This document shows, piece by piece, positions 1 through 9,144 of a DNA stretch of 64,000 nucleotides. This DNA is from Candidatus Kosakonia sp. 282A-S69. Lineage in GTDB: Bacteria; Pseudomonadota; Gammaproteobacteria; Enterobacterales; Enterobacteriaceae. The stretch lies in NCBI RefSeq assembly GCF_029433855.1, contig NZ_JAROAU010000003.1, positions 2,207,670 to 2,271,669 of the forward strand. Direction: 5' to 3'. The notes below the pieces were generated by a model. That model worked only from the letters and a program-made list of their open reading frames with translations. It did no database searches and was not told where the DNA came from. Position 1 is the stretch's first letter. Every line of letters begins with the position of its first letter. A program made the translations under genes and the position numbers.

Positions 1-98
1 CGACAGCCCGCTGGACAGACCACGAGCGCAGCGAGTGGGCTGCCCGCAGGGCGAGCGAAGCGAGTCAATCCCCCCCTTACCGCCATTATTCGAAGAAG

Positions 99-126
99 AG
101 CTCGCGTGAAAATGCGGGCTTTTTTT
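99..126 (+). terminator. Rho-independent terminator in repeat unit 1
   Basis: Stem AGCTCGC / GCGGGCT (with one G-U pair), 8-nt loop, then seven T's counting the last stem base. It sits just after the tRNA 3'-like segment of the repeat, as expected for the end of a tRNA transcript. Confidence 0.7.
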
Positions 127-280
127 CGCATGTACTTCCGCGCCAGGGGGGATGAGAACCCCCGACCGGGTTCGACAGCGGGCGACAGCCCGCTGGACAG
201 ACCACGAGCGCAGCGAGTGGGCTGCCCGCAGGGCGAGCGAAGCGAGTCAATCCCCCCCTCACCGCCATTCTTCGAAGAAG

Positions 281-308
281 AGCTCGCGTGAAAATGCGGG
301 CTTTTTTT
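281..308 (+). terminator. Rho-independent terminator in repeat unit 2
   Basis: Exact second copy of the hairpin plus T-run found in repeat unit 1, again directly after the tRNA-Ser 3'-like segment. Confidence 0.7.
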
Positions 309-432
309 CGCATGTACCTCCGCGTCAGGGGGGATGAGAACCCCCGACCGGGGTTCGACAGCGGGCGACAGCCCGCAGGGCGAGCAGAGCGAGTCAATCC
401 CTCCCGGTACACACGTCGGCAGCGGAGCCATT

Positions 433-465
433 GCCTGATGGCGGCTTCGCCTTATCAGGCCTACA
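433..465. repeat. REP element
   Basis: Palindromic unit GCCTGATGGCGGCTTCGCC followed by TTATCAGGC, the typical enterobacterial REP sequence. A further REP-like arm (CGCCTTATCCGGCC) follows to about 484. Confidence 0.7.
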
Positions 466-511
466 CACTTCGCCTTATCCGGCCCACAAGATTCCGCCTT
501 CCCTGCCCCAC

Positions 512-541
512 AAAAAATAAAACCCGGTTTCCCGGGTTTTA
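512..541 (-). terminator. phoH terminator
   Basis: Inverted repeat AAAACCCGG / CCGGGTTTT with an extended T-rich tail on the minus strand, about 25 bp beyond the phoH stop codon. It may also work from the other side. Confidence 0.75.
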
Positions 542-566
542 ACGCTAACGATAATTTGCACGCTGC

Positions 567-1355
567 TTAATCGTAGGCTTTCAACGTGCGCTGGCAGAGG
601 GCGGAGCGTACGCAGTCGTCTTTATTAAAGCGCACCACACCAATCATCTCGTCCTCTTCAAAACGTGCCAGCGCATCACTCAGCCCCGATTTAACGCCGG
701 AGGGTAGATCGCACTGGGTGATATCGCCGTTGACAATCACGGTCACGTTTTCCCCGAGGCGCGTTAAAAACATCTTCATTTGCGCAGCGGTGACATTCTG
801 GGCCTCGTCAAGAATGACCACCGCATTTTCAAACGTACGTCCGCGCATATAGGCGAACGGCGCGATCTCCACCTTGCCAATTTCCGGGCGCAGGCAGTAT
901 TGCATAAAGGACGCACCAAGACGTTTCAACAGCACGTCATAGACGGGCCGGAAATAGGGTGCGAACTTCTCCGAGATATCGCCGGGTAAGAAGCCGAGAT
1001 CTTCATCAGCTTGCAGAACCGGCCGGGTCACAATAATCCGCTCCACATCCTTATGGATCAGAGCCTCTGCAGCTTTCGCCGCGCTAATCCACGTTTTCCC
1101 ACAACCCGCTTCGCCAGTGGCGAAAATTAACTGCTTAGTCTCAATCGCATGTAAATAATGCGCCTGAGCCTCATTGCGGGCAGCAATCGGAGAGTTATCA
1201 CGGCAATCCCGCGCCATGCCAATTGCTTCTACACCACTCATCTGCACAAGCGAGGTGACCGACTCTTCTTCACGCTGTTTATGGCTACGTGAATCACGTC
1301 TCAGCACGCGTTTCGCTTCACGACGAGCTTTGATCACTGCTTTCTGTCTTCCCAT
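567..1355 (-). CDS. phoH: PhoH, phosphate-starvation-inducible ATPase/RNase-like protein
   Basis: A 262-residue protein matching E. coli PhoH almost throughout. It carries a Walker A motif (GEAGCGKT) and a Walker B-type VVILDEAQN segment, as known for the PhoH superfamily 1 helicase-like ATPases. The in vivo role is not settled. The start at 1355 is chosen because an AAGGTG ribosome site lies just upstream and the family core begins at MGRQKAVIK. The frame stays open for another 108 codons up to 1679, and longer forms are annotated in some genomes, but the extension is basic and low in similarity to known domains. It is a single gene, transcribed away from the efe operon end, with a terminator right after it. 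Confidence 0.95.
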   Translation of the reverse strand: MGRQKAVIKARREAKRVLRRDSRSHKQREEESVTSLVQMSGVEAIGMARDCRDNSPIAARNEAQAHYLHAIETKQLIFATGEAGCGKTWISAAKAAEALIHKDVERIIVTRPVLQADEDLGFLPGDISEKFAPYFRPVYDVLLKRLGASFMQYCLRPEIGKVEIAPFAYMRGRTFENAVVILDEAQNVTAAQMKMFLTRLGENVTVIVNGDITQCDLPSGVKSGLSDALARFEEDEMIGVVRFNKDDCVRSALCQRTLKAYD

Positions 1356-1856
1356 GGATAGCACCTTGAGTTGTTGGTTTACATCACACGCATCGAAATC
1401 GATGCGATTATGCGCACGAACGTCTGAGGGTTGGCTTCCTTGTAAGCCATGGCTTGCCTTTGAAAATGACATGGCGCAACGAACAGCAAAACCGTCTGCC
1501 ACATCGTCAGAAGGAGTTAAAAAACAGGAGGAGAAATCAGGGGTGAAAAAGTCGTCGCCGGAGGAGTGCTCCCCGGGCCGGGTTTTGCGAGGTCTTTTTG
1601 TCTGTCCACTACAGCACTTTACCATCCGCGATCTCCAGAAGACTTCATCACCGCAGGGATAACCGAATGAACTGCTCATCTAAAGCGTAGCATCAATGCA
1701 ACAATGTTTTTACCAAACATTAACAGCTACGCACCCTGCGTCGCTTCACAGAGTCTCTTCGATGAATATTACAGAAATATAACAGATACTTTCTAATACA
1801 TTAAAATTATGCGTGGATGGCAGAAAAAGTATGTCAAATTGCTACAGATAACAGAA

Positions 1857-1880
1857 TATCCTGCCCGAGAGGGCAGGATA
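1857..1880 (-). terminator. Hairpin downstream of efeB
   Basis: Perfect inverted repeat TATCCTGCCC-GAGA-GGGCAGGATA a few bases after the efeB stop. The T-run is poor, so this may be an mRNA-stabilising hairpin rather than a strong terminator. Confidence 0.5.
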
Positions 1881-1886
1881 GGATCT

Positions 1887-3170
1887 TCACGCTTCGAGAA
1901 GAGATTGCGCAAGATAGCTCTGCGTTGACTTTACGCCAGGTAAGGCGAAGAAGAAACCGCCGCCAATGGGCCGAATGTACTCCTCCAGCGCTTCGCCATT
2001 GAGCCTTTTTTGCACGGTCAGGAAGCCCTTCTCCAGATCGTGCTGGTAACAGACAAACAGCAGTCCCATATCCAGCTGGCCGGAGTTGGTGACGCCAAGA
2101 GAGTAGCTGTAGCCCCGGCGCATCATCAGGTTCGCCTGCGTCTCTTTCGTGCGCGGGTTCGCCAGGCGGATATGGCTGTCGAGGGCGATAATGTTGCCCT
2201 CGGGATCGCTGGCGTAATCGGGCACATCATGCTCGTGCTGCATGCCGAGCGGCGCTCCACTCTTTTTATCGCGCCCGAAAATGGTCTGCTGCTCTTTCAG
2301 CGGCGTGCGATCCCAGAACTCAACGTGGAACTGGATAATGCGCACCGCCTGATAGCTGCCGCCTACCGCCCATGCCGGCTCCCCCTGATCACGGGTCACC
2401 CAGACGATCTCATTCATCAGTGGCGCATCGCTGCTGTCGGGATTCGCGGTGCCATCTTTGAAGCCGAGCAGGTTCACCGGCGTCTCTTTCCCCCGGCTGC
2501 GCGCGGCGTGGTCGGAGATAAACCCTTCCCGCTTCCAGCGCACGCTGAGCAGATCGGGCGTGTGCTTGATCACATCGCGCAGCGCGTGGATAACCGTATC
2601 CTGCGTGTTGGCGCAGATCTGCAGCAACAGATCGCCATGGCAGAGCGCGGCGTCGAGAGAGTCATTAGGAAAACGCATCATCTTCTGCAACTTCTTCGGT
2701 TTCTGCGCCGAGAGACCAAAGCGTTCATCAAACAGCGCAGATCCGACAGAGACCGTCATCGTTAAGTTATCCGGGGCGATAAAGGGCCCCAGAATGCCGG
2801 AATCCATCGGTGGCAGACGCGGATTTGGCGTCTCCGGTGCCGGGCCGCCCGCGGTCAGGAAGGCAATCCGCTCGGTGAGCAGGCGAAACAGGCGGATAAG
2901 ATCGGCTTTATCCGTCGCCAGCACATCAAACGCCACCAGCATCATTGCTGCCTGCTGCGGCGTTAAGATGCCCGCCTGGTGATCGCCATAGAACGGCTGC
3001 TTTTCCATGCGCGAGTCGGGTGACAGCGTTCCCGGCGCGCTTTGCGGTTTTGCCGCATGCGCCACCGGGCAACCACCCGCGAGAGCAAGCGCGCCACCCA
3101 GCGCGCCCATCCCTTTTAATAACCGACGCCGCGAAGGTTCGCTGACGTCGTGTTCATCATGCTGCTTCAT
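1887..3170 (-). CDS. efeB: EfeB, Tat-exported heme DyP-type peroxidase
   Basis: Periplasmic component of the EfeUOB ferrous iron system. It is a dye-decolorising peroxidase with heme that has been proposed to oxidise Fe(II) or to act on heme. Length 427 is normal for the family. The N-terminus has a twin-arginine signal (SRRRLLKG at about 13-20, then a hydrophobic stretch ending AHA). The DyP signature GFKDGTANP is present near residue 235. It starts two bases after the efeO stop, so the two are co-transcribed and translationally coupled. It is the last gene of efeU-efeO-efeB. Confidence 0.96.
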   Translation of the reverse strand: MKQHDEHDVSEPSRRRLLKGMGALGGALALAGGCPVAHAAKPQSAPGTLSPDSRMEKQPFYGDHQAGILTPQQAAMMLVAFDVLATDKADLIRLFRLLTERIAFLTAGGPAPETPNPRLPPMDSGILGPFIAPDNLTMTVSVGSALFDERFGLSAQKPKKLQKMMRFPNDSLDAALCHGDLLLQICANTQDTVIHALRDVIKHTPDLLSVRWKREGFISDHAARSRGKETPVNLLGFKDGTANPDSSDAPLMNEIVWVTRDQGEPAWAVGGSYQAVRIIQFHVEFWDRTPLKEQQTIFGRDKKSGAPLGMQHEHDVPDYASDPEGNIIALDSHIRLANPRTKETQANLMMRRGYSYSLGVTNSGQLDMGLLFVCYQHDLEKGFLTVQKRLNGEALEEYIRPIGGGFFFALPGVKSTQSYLAQSLLEA

Positions 3171-3172
3171 GA

Positions 3173-4300
3173 TTAATCCAGCCCAAGTACGCCGCGCAGC
3201 TGCGCCAGATCTTCCGCCAGGGTGGTGATTGGCCCCTTCAGCGCATTACGATCGGCATTGGTCAGCTTGTCATAGGTCTCAAAGCCCGTCTTGGTGCGGT
3301 ACTTCGCTAAAATTGCGTTTACTTTCTTAAAGTTGGCGTCTACTTTCGCCAATAGCGCGCCGTTCTCTTTTTGCAGCTGCGGACGCAGCAGGTCGACAAT
3401 CTTCTGCGCGCCTTCGATATTGGCCTGGAAATCCCACAGATCGGTATGGCTGTAACGATCCTCTTCGCCGCTGATTTTGCTCGCCGCCACCTCTTCAATC
3501 AGCCCGGCTGCGCCGCCCACCACTTTTGATGGCGGGAAGGCCAGTTCATTGATGCGGGTTTGCAGTTCAAGCACATCGTGATTGAGCTTATCGGCATAGC
3601 TCTCCATGCCTTTGACGCTGTTATCACCAAACAGTGCCTTCTCGAGGCGGTGGAAACCGGTGAATTTCGGATCGGCGGCCTTCTGCTCGTAATCATCCTC
3701 ACGGGCATCAATGCTGCCATCGAGATCGGAGAAGAGTTCAGCAATCGGCTCGATGCGCTCGTAGTGCTGACGCGTCGGCGCGTAGAGCGCTTTCGCTTTT
3801 TCAATATCGCCCGCTTTTACCGCATCGGTGAACGCTTTGGTGCCGGAGACCAGCTGCGCGGTTTCGCCAACGACATAGGCTTTATAGGCGGTGATCGCCT
3901 CGCCAAGGCTCAGCAGTGCATCCCCTTTCGCCGCATCGGTCGTCGCTTCACCTTTGACCACCAATTTGCCTTTCGGGTTGGTTAACAGGCCGCAGGTCAT
4001 CTCATATTCGCCCGGCTGCAGGTTGGCGGTGAGCTTCTGGCTGAAGCCCGGCGCGATGTTTTCGCGCTCTTCAACCACCATCACCCCTTTGAGGATCTCC
4101 CACTCCAGCGCTTTCTGGCTGTGGTTGAGGATGACAAACTGGGTTTTGCCGGCATTGACCGTCAGGTTCATCGGTTCGCACTGCTTATCCGTCACCGTCA
4201 CTTTTACCTGCGGCACATCCGCTGCCTGAGCCCCAAACGCGCACGCCATCAGCGCGGCGAGCCCGATTTCTACTGTGCTACGTCTAAAAAGAATTGCCAT
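3173..4300 (-). CDS. efeO: EfeO, periplasmic iron-binding protein (cupredoxin + M75 domains)
   Basis: The 375 residues equal the length of E. coli EfeO. A Sec signal peptide ends at about AQA/ADV. The N-terminal domain is cupredoxin-like. The C-terminal M75 imelysin-type domain carries the HxxE motif (HRLEKALF). EfeO is thought to bind iron in the periplasm and hand it to the EfeU permease. The start follows AAAAGGGAAGGG, a strong ribosome site. It is the middle gene of the efe operon, 49 bp from efeU. Confidence 0.97.
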   Translation of the reverse strand: MAILFRRSTVEIGLAALMACAFGAQAADVPQVKVTVTDKQCEPMNLTVNAGKTQFVILNHSQKALEWEILKGVMVVEERENIAPGFSQKLTANLQPGEYEMTCGLLTNPKGKLVVKGEATTDAAKGDALLSLGEAITAYKAYVVGETAQLVSGTKAFTDAVKAGDIEKAKALYAPTRQHYERIEPIAELFSDLDGSIDAREDDYEQKAADPKFTGFHRLEKALFGDNSVKGMESYADKLNHDVLELQTRINELAFPPSKVVGGAAGLIEEVAASKISGEEDRYSHTDLWDFQANIEGAQKIVDLLRPQLQKENGALLAKVDANFKKVNAILAKYRTKTGFETYDKLTNADRNALKGPITTLAEDLAQLRGVLGLD

Positions 4301-4349
4301 GACCCTTCCCTTTTATAAGTGTGTTGTAACTAAGAATCGTTATAGAGAC

Positions 4350-5183
4350 TTATGGCGCCGCGCGTGATGGCTGCGCACCGGCGCGCGGTGGTAACACAAA
4401 CAGCACCAGCGCCGGGATTAAATAGAGGAAGTAGACCGCCACTTCGCTGACGCTAGGCGTCTCCTGATAACCAAAAATCCCCTCCAGCAGCGTGCCGGTC
4501 AGCGAATGGGTCGTCAGCACGTTGCTTAAGTCAAAGGCCACATCCTGGAAGTGGTTCCACAAGCCCGCTTCGTGGAAAGCGCGGATCGCGCCTGCGGCAA
4601 GACCGGCGGCAACGAAGAGGATAAACAGGCTGGTCCATTTGAAGAACGCGCCGAGATTGAGGCGAACGCCGCCCCAGTAGAGCAGAAAACCGAGCACTAC
4701 GGCGGTGGCGAGGCCGAGCACGGCGCCGAGCGGGGGCCAGATGCCGACATCTTGTTGGAACGCCGCCAGCAGGAAGAAGACCGACTCCAGCCCTTCACGG
4801 GCGACGGCGAAAAAGACCATCAGGATCAGTGCCCAGCCGTGGTTATTACTGCGCGCCAGCGCGGTATCAACGGCCTGCTCCAGCTGCACTTTGACGTTGC
4901 GCGACACGCGGCGCATCCAGAACACCATCCAGGTAAGGATCACCACCGCAATCGCCGCGACAATACCTTCGAACAGCTCCTGCTCTCTTTGCGGGAATTC
5001 GCCGGTGGTTTCATTAATGGCGATACCAAGCCCAAGACAGAGCGCGGCGGCGAGAAAAACGCCGACCCACATCACGCTGATCCAGCGCCCGCGTTGGGTA
5101 CGTTTCAGGTAGCTGGCAATAAGGCTGACAATCAGGGCCGCTTCAAGACCCTCACGCAACATAATGAGGAATGGGACAAACAT
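4350..5183 (-). CDS. efeU: EfeU, ferrous iron permease (intact)
   Basis: A 277-residue membrane protein of the Ftr1/OFeT family with seven predicted hydrophobic segments. Both iron-path REGLE motifs are present: residues 10-14 in the first helix and 129-133 in the fourth. In E. coli K-12 this gene is frameshifted and the system is cryptic. Here the reading frame is whole, so the EfeUOB importer should be functional. It is the first gene of the operon, with a Fur box 56 bp upstream of the start. Confidence 0.96.
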   Translation of the reverse strand: MFVPFLIMLREGLEAALIVSLIASYLKRTQRGRWISVMWVGVFLAAALCLGLGIAINETTGEFPQREQELFEGIVAAIAVVILTWMVFWMRRVSRNVKVQLEQAVDTALARSNNHGWALILMVFFAVAREGLESVFFLLAAFQQDVGIWPPLGAVLGLATAVVLGFLLYWGGVRLNLGAFFKWTSLFILFVAAGLAAGAIRAFHEAGLWNHFQDVAFDLSNVLTTHSLTGTLLEGIFGYQETPSVSEVAVYFLYLIPALVLFVLPPRAGAQPSRAAP

Positions 5184-5238
5184 AGAACCGCCCTTGTGTT
5201 ATGCACCGTCAAAGGTTGCAAAGAAAGGTAAATTGCAT

Positions 5239-5257
5239 TGATAGTGATTATCATTAC
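5239..5257 (-). promoter_or_regulatory. Fur box upstream of efeU
   Basis: TGATAGTGATTATCATTAC matches the 19-bp Fur consensus (GATAATGATAATCATTATC) at 16 or more positions. It lies in the promoter region of efeU. This predicts iron repression of the operon. Additional AATGAT-type half-sites occur at about 5292-5300 and 5322-5330. Confidence 0.88.
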
Positions 5258-5466
5258 GGCAGAAAGAAACTCAAGCGAAAAATATGTTGAGAATGATAAC
5301 CGGATGTAACCGGCTAGCAGGCTAATGATTCTCTCATTTCTCTTATGCAGAAGCCGTTGAAAAGCAGAAAAAAGTTAGCTAACGAAGCATTATCTTTCTG
5401 TTTACCGCCTGCACAGCCTGTGGCTAAATAAACGCCCGTTTCGTTTACCCTGGCTACACCCAAACT

Positions 5467-6651
5467 ATGCTCAATTTTCTACATTTTCTGCTGGCGCTGG
5501 TGGCGATTCTTGCGCTGGCCTGGCTGGTGAGTTTCGACCGCAAGCGCATTCCTTTTCGTTTCATCCTGCAACTGATTGTGATTGAACTGGCGCTGGCCTG
5601 GTTCTTTTTACATGCCCAGAGCGGACTGACGCTGATTAAATATGTCTCCGGCTTCTTTGAGGTGCTGCTGAAATTTGCCGCCGAAGGAACCGGCTTCGTC
5701 TTTGGCGGCATGAGCGAAAAAGGGCTGGCGTTTATCTTCCTCGGCGTCCTTTGCCCCATCGTCTTTATCTCGGCGCTGATTGGGATTTTGCAGCACTGGC
5801 GTATTCTGCCGATCTTTATCCGCCTGATCGGGACACTGCTCTCAAAGCTTAACGGCATGGGTAAGCTGGAGTCCTTTAACGCCGTCAGCTCGCTGATCCT
5901 CGGCCAGTCGGAGAACTTCATTGCCTATAAAGGGATTCTGGCGGATCTCTCATCGCGCCGGATGTTCACCATGGCAGCGACGGCCATGTCGACGGTATCG
6001 CTGTCGATTGTCGGTGCCTATATGACGATGCTCGATGCGAAATATGTGGTTGCGGCGCTGATCCTCAATATGTTCAGCACCTTTATCATTTTGTCGGTGA
6101 TCAACCCGTCGCGCGGGCAGAACGAAGCGGAGATCAAGCTGGAGAAGCTCCATGAATCGCAAAGCTTCTTCGAGATGCTTGGTGAATACATTCTCGCTGG
6201 CTTTAAAGTGGCGATGATTATTCTGGCGATGCTGATTGGCTTTATTGCGCTCATCAGCGCCGTTAATGCCCTCTTCTCGGCACTTTTTGGCATCAGCTTC
6301 CAGCAACTGCTCGGCTACGTCTTCTACCCGCTGGCGTGGCTGATTGGCATCCCACTGAGCGATGCGCTGTCGGCAGGCAGCATTATGGCGACCAAGCTGG
6401 TGGCGAATGAGTTTGTGGCGATGATTGAACTGCAAAAGGTTGCCCCACAGATGAGCCCGCGCGGGCTGGGCATTCTCTCGGTCTTCCTGGTCTCCTTCGC
6501 CAACTTTGCCTCCATCGGCATTGTGGCGGGTGCCATCAAGGGGCTGAATGAACAGCAGGGTAATGCGGTTTCGCGCTTCGGCCTGCGGCTGGTGTACGGT
6601 GCAACGCTGGTGAGCCTGCTCTCCGCGGCGTTTGCCGGTGTAGTGCTCTAA
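5467..6651 (+). CDS. NupC-family concentrative nucleoside transporter
   Basis: A 394-residue inner-membrane protein with about ten hydrophobic segments. It is a close relative of E. coli NupC (400 residues). Shared landmarks are a [10 protein letters not shown] segment, GQSE in the substrate-binding re-entrant region, a VSNEF-type motif (VANEFVAM) and the C-terminal [10 protein letters not shown]. It imports nucleosides with protons. It is not at the normal nupC locus, so it is probably a paralogue rather than nupC itself. The start aligns with the NupC N-terminus, although no clear ribosome site precedes it. It stands alone, divergent from efeU. Confidence 0.85.
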   Translation: MLNFLHFLLALVAILALAWLVSFDRKRIPFRFILQLIVIELALAWFFLHAQSGLTLIKYVSGFFEVLLKFAAEGTGFVFGGMSEKGLAFIFLGVLCPIVFISALIGILQHWRILPIFIRLIGTLLSKLNGMGKLESFNAVSSLILGQSENFIAYKGILADLSSRRMFTMAATAMSTVSLSIVGAYMTMLDAKYVVAALILNMFSTFIILSVINPSRGQNEAEIKLEKLHESQSFFEMLGEYILAGFKVAMIILAMLIGFIALISAVNALFSALFGISFQQLLGYVFYPLAWLIGIPLSDALSAGSIMATKLVANEFVAMIELQKVAPQMSPRGLGILSVFLVSFANFASIGIVAGAIKGLNEQQGNAVSRFGLRLVYGATLVSLLSAAFAGVVL

Positions 6652-6659
6652 AGGCATAT

Positions 6660-6684
6660 CCCCTCTCCCGTTGCGGGAGAGGGA
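6660..6684 (+). terminator. Hairpin between the transporter and lipoprotein genes
   Basis: CCCTCTCCCG-TT-GCGGGAGAGGG inverted repeat between two convergent stop codons. There is no clear T-run, so it is either a weak bidirectional terminator or a dispersed repeat. Confidence 0.4.
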
Positions 6685-6689
6685 GTCCA

Positions 6690-7118
6690 TCAGAACTGGA
6701 CGCAGACCGCTTGATCGACGCGCATCACCGACTCCTGGGCGAAACGCGATTTATAGATCCCGCGCAGGTCATCGATTTTTTTATCGCTTTGCGCATCCTT
6801 AGCGTGGATCAGCATCAACGCTTTACTCGGCTCCCGCGCCACTTTGCCATCACGGCCAAGCCACTGACCGCGCGCATCAAACACCGTTAACCCCTCACGA
6901 AAACGCGGCGTCACATCGCCATCAACAAACTGCTGCCACTCCTGGGCGGTAATCGCTTTACCTGCCGGGCGATTAAGGCCGAAATAGAGCGTCGTTTGCT
7001 CCATGCGATCCGTTGGTGCGCACTGTTGCGCGATAGGTTGCGGCTTTTGCGCCGGCGCATTACAGCCCGCCAGCAGACCGGCCACCATCAATGCCATACC
7101 TAATTTTATTGTTTTCAT
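6690..7118 (-). CDS. DUF3574-like lipoprotein
   Basis: A small protein of 142 residues with a lipoprotein signal peptide. The lipobox is LLAGC, with Cys at residue 19. The mature part contains a TLYFGLNRP segment and ends in VDQAVCVQF, the layout of small enterobacterial DUF3574 proteins. No function is known to me. The residue after the lipidated Cys is Asn, not Asp, which favours outer-membrane sorting. It is transcribed alone toward the nucleoside transporter. Confidence 0.75.
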   Translation of the reverse strand: MKTIKLGMALMVAGLLAGCNAPAQKPQPIAQQCAPTDRMEQTTLYFGLNRPAGKAITAQEWQQFVDGDVTPRFREGLTVFDARGQWLGRDGKVAREPSKALMLIHAKDAQSDKKIDDLRGIYKSRFAQESVMRVDQAVCVQF

Positions 7119-7179
7119 TCCCCTGCCCTCACGGTTAGTTGTCGGGAGATATCAGCGTAATCGCCATGATTTAGCAACA

Positions 7180-7206
7180 AAAAAACCCGCCGCAGCGGGT
7201 TTTATT
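7180..7206 (-). terminator. putP terminator
   Basis: AAAAAACCCGC-CGCA-GCGGGTTTT, a strong stem flanked by an A-run on one side and a T-run on the other. It lies just downstream of the putP stop and could also stop transcription in the other direction. Confidence 0.85.
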
Positions 7207-7217
7207 AATAGGGAGAT

Positions 7218-8726
7218 TTACTTCGCCTGCGCGCGAACTGCCGGCGCAGAGCGGTAATGGGCATCCGCCTCTGCGAAGCGCTGCTGCATGGCGGCAGACG
7301 GCGCTTTGCCGATCAGGCTGAAGACCACAATCCCGAGGCTGCCGAAGACGAAACCAGGGATGATTTCATACAGGCCCAGCCAGCCGAAGTGTTTCCAGAC
7401 GATAACGGTCACCGCACCGATAATCATCCCCGCCAGCGCGCCGTTACGCGTCATGCGTGACCACATCACCGAGAGCAGCACCACCGGGCCAAACGCCGCA
7501 CCGAAACCGGCCCACGCATAGCTCACCAGGCCCAGCACGCGGTTTTCCGGGTTTGCCGCCAGCGCAATTGCCACCAGCGCAACAACCAGCACCATCGCAC
7601 GGCCAACCCACACCAGCTCTTTCTGGCTGGCGCCTTTACGCAAGAACGCTTTGTAGAAATCTTCCGTAATCGCACTGGAGCAGACCAGCAGCTGGCAGCT
7701 CAGAGTTGACATTACCGCAGCAAGGATCGCCGACAGCAGAATACCGGCAATCCACGGGTTAAACAGCAGCTGTGCCAGTTCAATAAAGACGCGCTCGGCG
7801 TTCTGGTTTACCGCGCCCGCCAGCGACGGGTTGGTATCAAAGTAGGCGATGCCGAAGAAACCGACCGCCACTGCGCCCGCCAGGCAGAGGATCATCCAGG
7901 TCATGCTGATACGACGCGCATGCACGATGGTATGGTGGGAATCCGCTGCCATAAAGCGCGCCAGAATATGCGGCTGACCGAAGTAGCCCAGTCCCCAGCC
8001 CATCAGCGAGACGATGGCGACAAAGTTGAGGCCTTTCAGCATATCGATATTTTCAATGCTCTTCTGCTTGATCACTTCCAGCGAATCACCAAAACCGCCG
8101 ACGGAGATAATCACAATCACCGGGGTAAGGATCAGGGCGAAGATCATCAGGCTGGCCTGCACGGTGTCGGTCCAGCTGATGGCGAGGAAGCCGCCGATAA
8201 AGGTATAAATGATCGTTGCTGCCGCACCGGCCCACAGCGCTGTTTCGTAGCTCATGCCGAAGGTGCTTTCGAACAGACGCGCCCCCGCCACAATGCCGGA
8301 GGCACAGTAGATGGTGAAGAAGATCAGAATCACCACCGCCGAGATAATGCGCAGCAGGCGGCTGTTATCTTCAAACCGGCCGGTGAAGTAGTCCGGCAGC
8401 GTCAGAGCGTTATTATTCGCTTCGGTATGGACGCGCAGACGCCCCGCCACCAGCTTCCAGTTGACCCAGGCACCGACGGTCAGGCCAATGGCAATCCAGC
8501 TTTCAGAGATGCCGGAGATAAAGATCGCTCCCGGCAGCCCCATCAGCAGCCAGCCGCTCATATCAGACGCACCGGCCGATAATGCCGTCACTAATGGCCC
8601 GAGACTGCGGCCACCGAGAATGTAGTCATCAAAGTTTTTTGTTGATCGCCAGGCAATAAAACCGATCAGGATCATGCCAAAGATATAAACAAGAAAGGTC
8701 ACCATCATCGGTGTGCTTATTGCCAT
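7218..8726 (-). CDS. putP: PutP, sodium/proline symporter
   Basis: High-affinity Na+/proline symporter of the SSS family, an inner-membrane protein with 13 expected transmembrane helices. The 502 residues equal E. coli PutP. Family landmarks are RSTKNFDDYILGGRS near residue 27 and SAGASDMSGWLLMGLPG near 55-71. The start at 8726 (MAISTPM) is chosen because it aligns with E. coli PutP and follows GGAG. The frame extends ten codons further to a TTG at 8756. It is divergent from putA across a shared control region. Confidence 0.97.
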   Translation of the reverse strand: MAISTPMMVTFLVYIFGMILIGFIAWRSTKNFDDYILGGRSLGPLVTALSAGASDMSGWLLMGLPGAIFISGISESWIAIGLTVGAWVNWKLVAGRLRVHTEANNNALTLPDYFTGRFEDNSRLLRIISAVVILIFFTIYCASGIVAGARLFESTFGMSYETALWAGAAATIIYTFIGGFLAISWTDTVQASLMIFALILTPVIVIISVGGFGDSLEVIKQKSIENIDMLKGLNFVAIVSLMGWGLGYFGQPHILARFMAADSHHTIVHARRISMTWMILCLAGAVAVGFFGIAYFDTNPSLAGAVNQNAERVFIELAQLLFNPWIAGILLSAILAAVMSTLSCQLLVCSSAITEDFYKAFLRKGASQKELVWVGRAMVLVVALVAIALAANPENRVLGLVSYAWAGFGAAFGPVVLLSVMWSRMTRNGALAGMIIGAVTVIVWKHFGWLGLYEIIPGFVFGSLGIVVFSLIGKAPSAAMQQRFAEADAHYRSAPAVRAQAK

Positions 8727-9144
8727 CAAAATAGTCTCCAGGATCTTCATCGACAAATATCACTTTGCCGCTTTTATCCATCGCCGGAACGTAGCGACGG
8801 TGCGTATGTATTATTAGAAGCGCCCGTATCCTGCCGGAACCCTCCGTTATTCACAATTGATTTAACACACCATTTACATCGAAGATATCCCGCCGGGAAT
8901 AGGATTTTGTTATAGGTTGCACTCCGTCACATTTTTAAAGGTTGCACCTTTTAAAAGTGTTAGCAACCGCATAAATCCTGGGTTTGCAGCACTTCGTACC
9001 GTTCCAGCCACCTCTTTTATTAATTAACAATTCGTTCATTTTTCACCTTGCCAGCCAGCTCACAATTAACAAGGTTGCACAAAGTTGCAACATGGTGGAT
9101 ATTTCAGCCTAATGTGCAAAACACCATATAAACAGGAGCAACGC
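8727..9144. promoter_or_regulatory. put control region with PutA operators
   Basis: The 418-bp region between putP and putA holds four GTTGCA words: 8916-8921, 8941-8946, 9074-9079 and 9084-9089. The last is part of the palindrome GTTGCAAC. GTTGCA is the known PutA operator motif in E. coli. Two sites lie near the middle and two directly upstream of putA. Without proline, PutA's ribbon-helix-helix domain represses both genes from such sites. With proline, reduced PutA moves to the membrane. Confidence 0.85.

Larger units (their letters stand above)
1..410 (+). repeat. rtT-like tandem repeats carrying a tRNA-Ser 3' end
   Basis: Two nearly complete direct repeats of 182-183 bp (1-182 and 183-365) are followed by a shortened third copy (366 to about 410). 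The third copy has lost the stretch between two GCCCGC words. Each full unit holds about 21 bp matching the 3' end of tRNA-Ser(GGA), namely the T-arm side, acceptor strand and CCGCCA end (65-85 and 247-267). A hairpin with a T-run follows it, and then a GC-rich inverted repeat. This is the architecture of the rtT repeats behind tyrT in E. coli, where the 3' part of the tRNA is repeated downstream of the gene. I infer that a serX/serW-like tRNA gene lies just left of the window. Confidence 0.75.

Noticed and set aside
1-410. CRISPR array
   Set aside because: Repeats are about 182 bp with no alternating unique spacers, and no cas genes are present anywhere in the window.
1356-1679. N-terminal extension of phoH by 108 codons
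   Set aside because: The frame is open, but a good ribosome site and the conserved family start lie at 1355, and the extension shows no recognisable domain. It may instead be the 5' leader or promoter region.
2010-2765. Long plus-strand frame opposite efeB
   Set aside because: It is antisense to a strongly conserved gene, has no family resemblance and follows from the GC-rich codon pattern of efeB.
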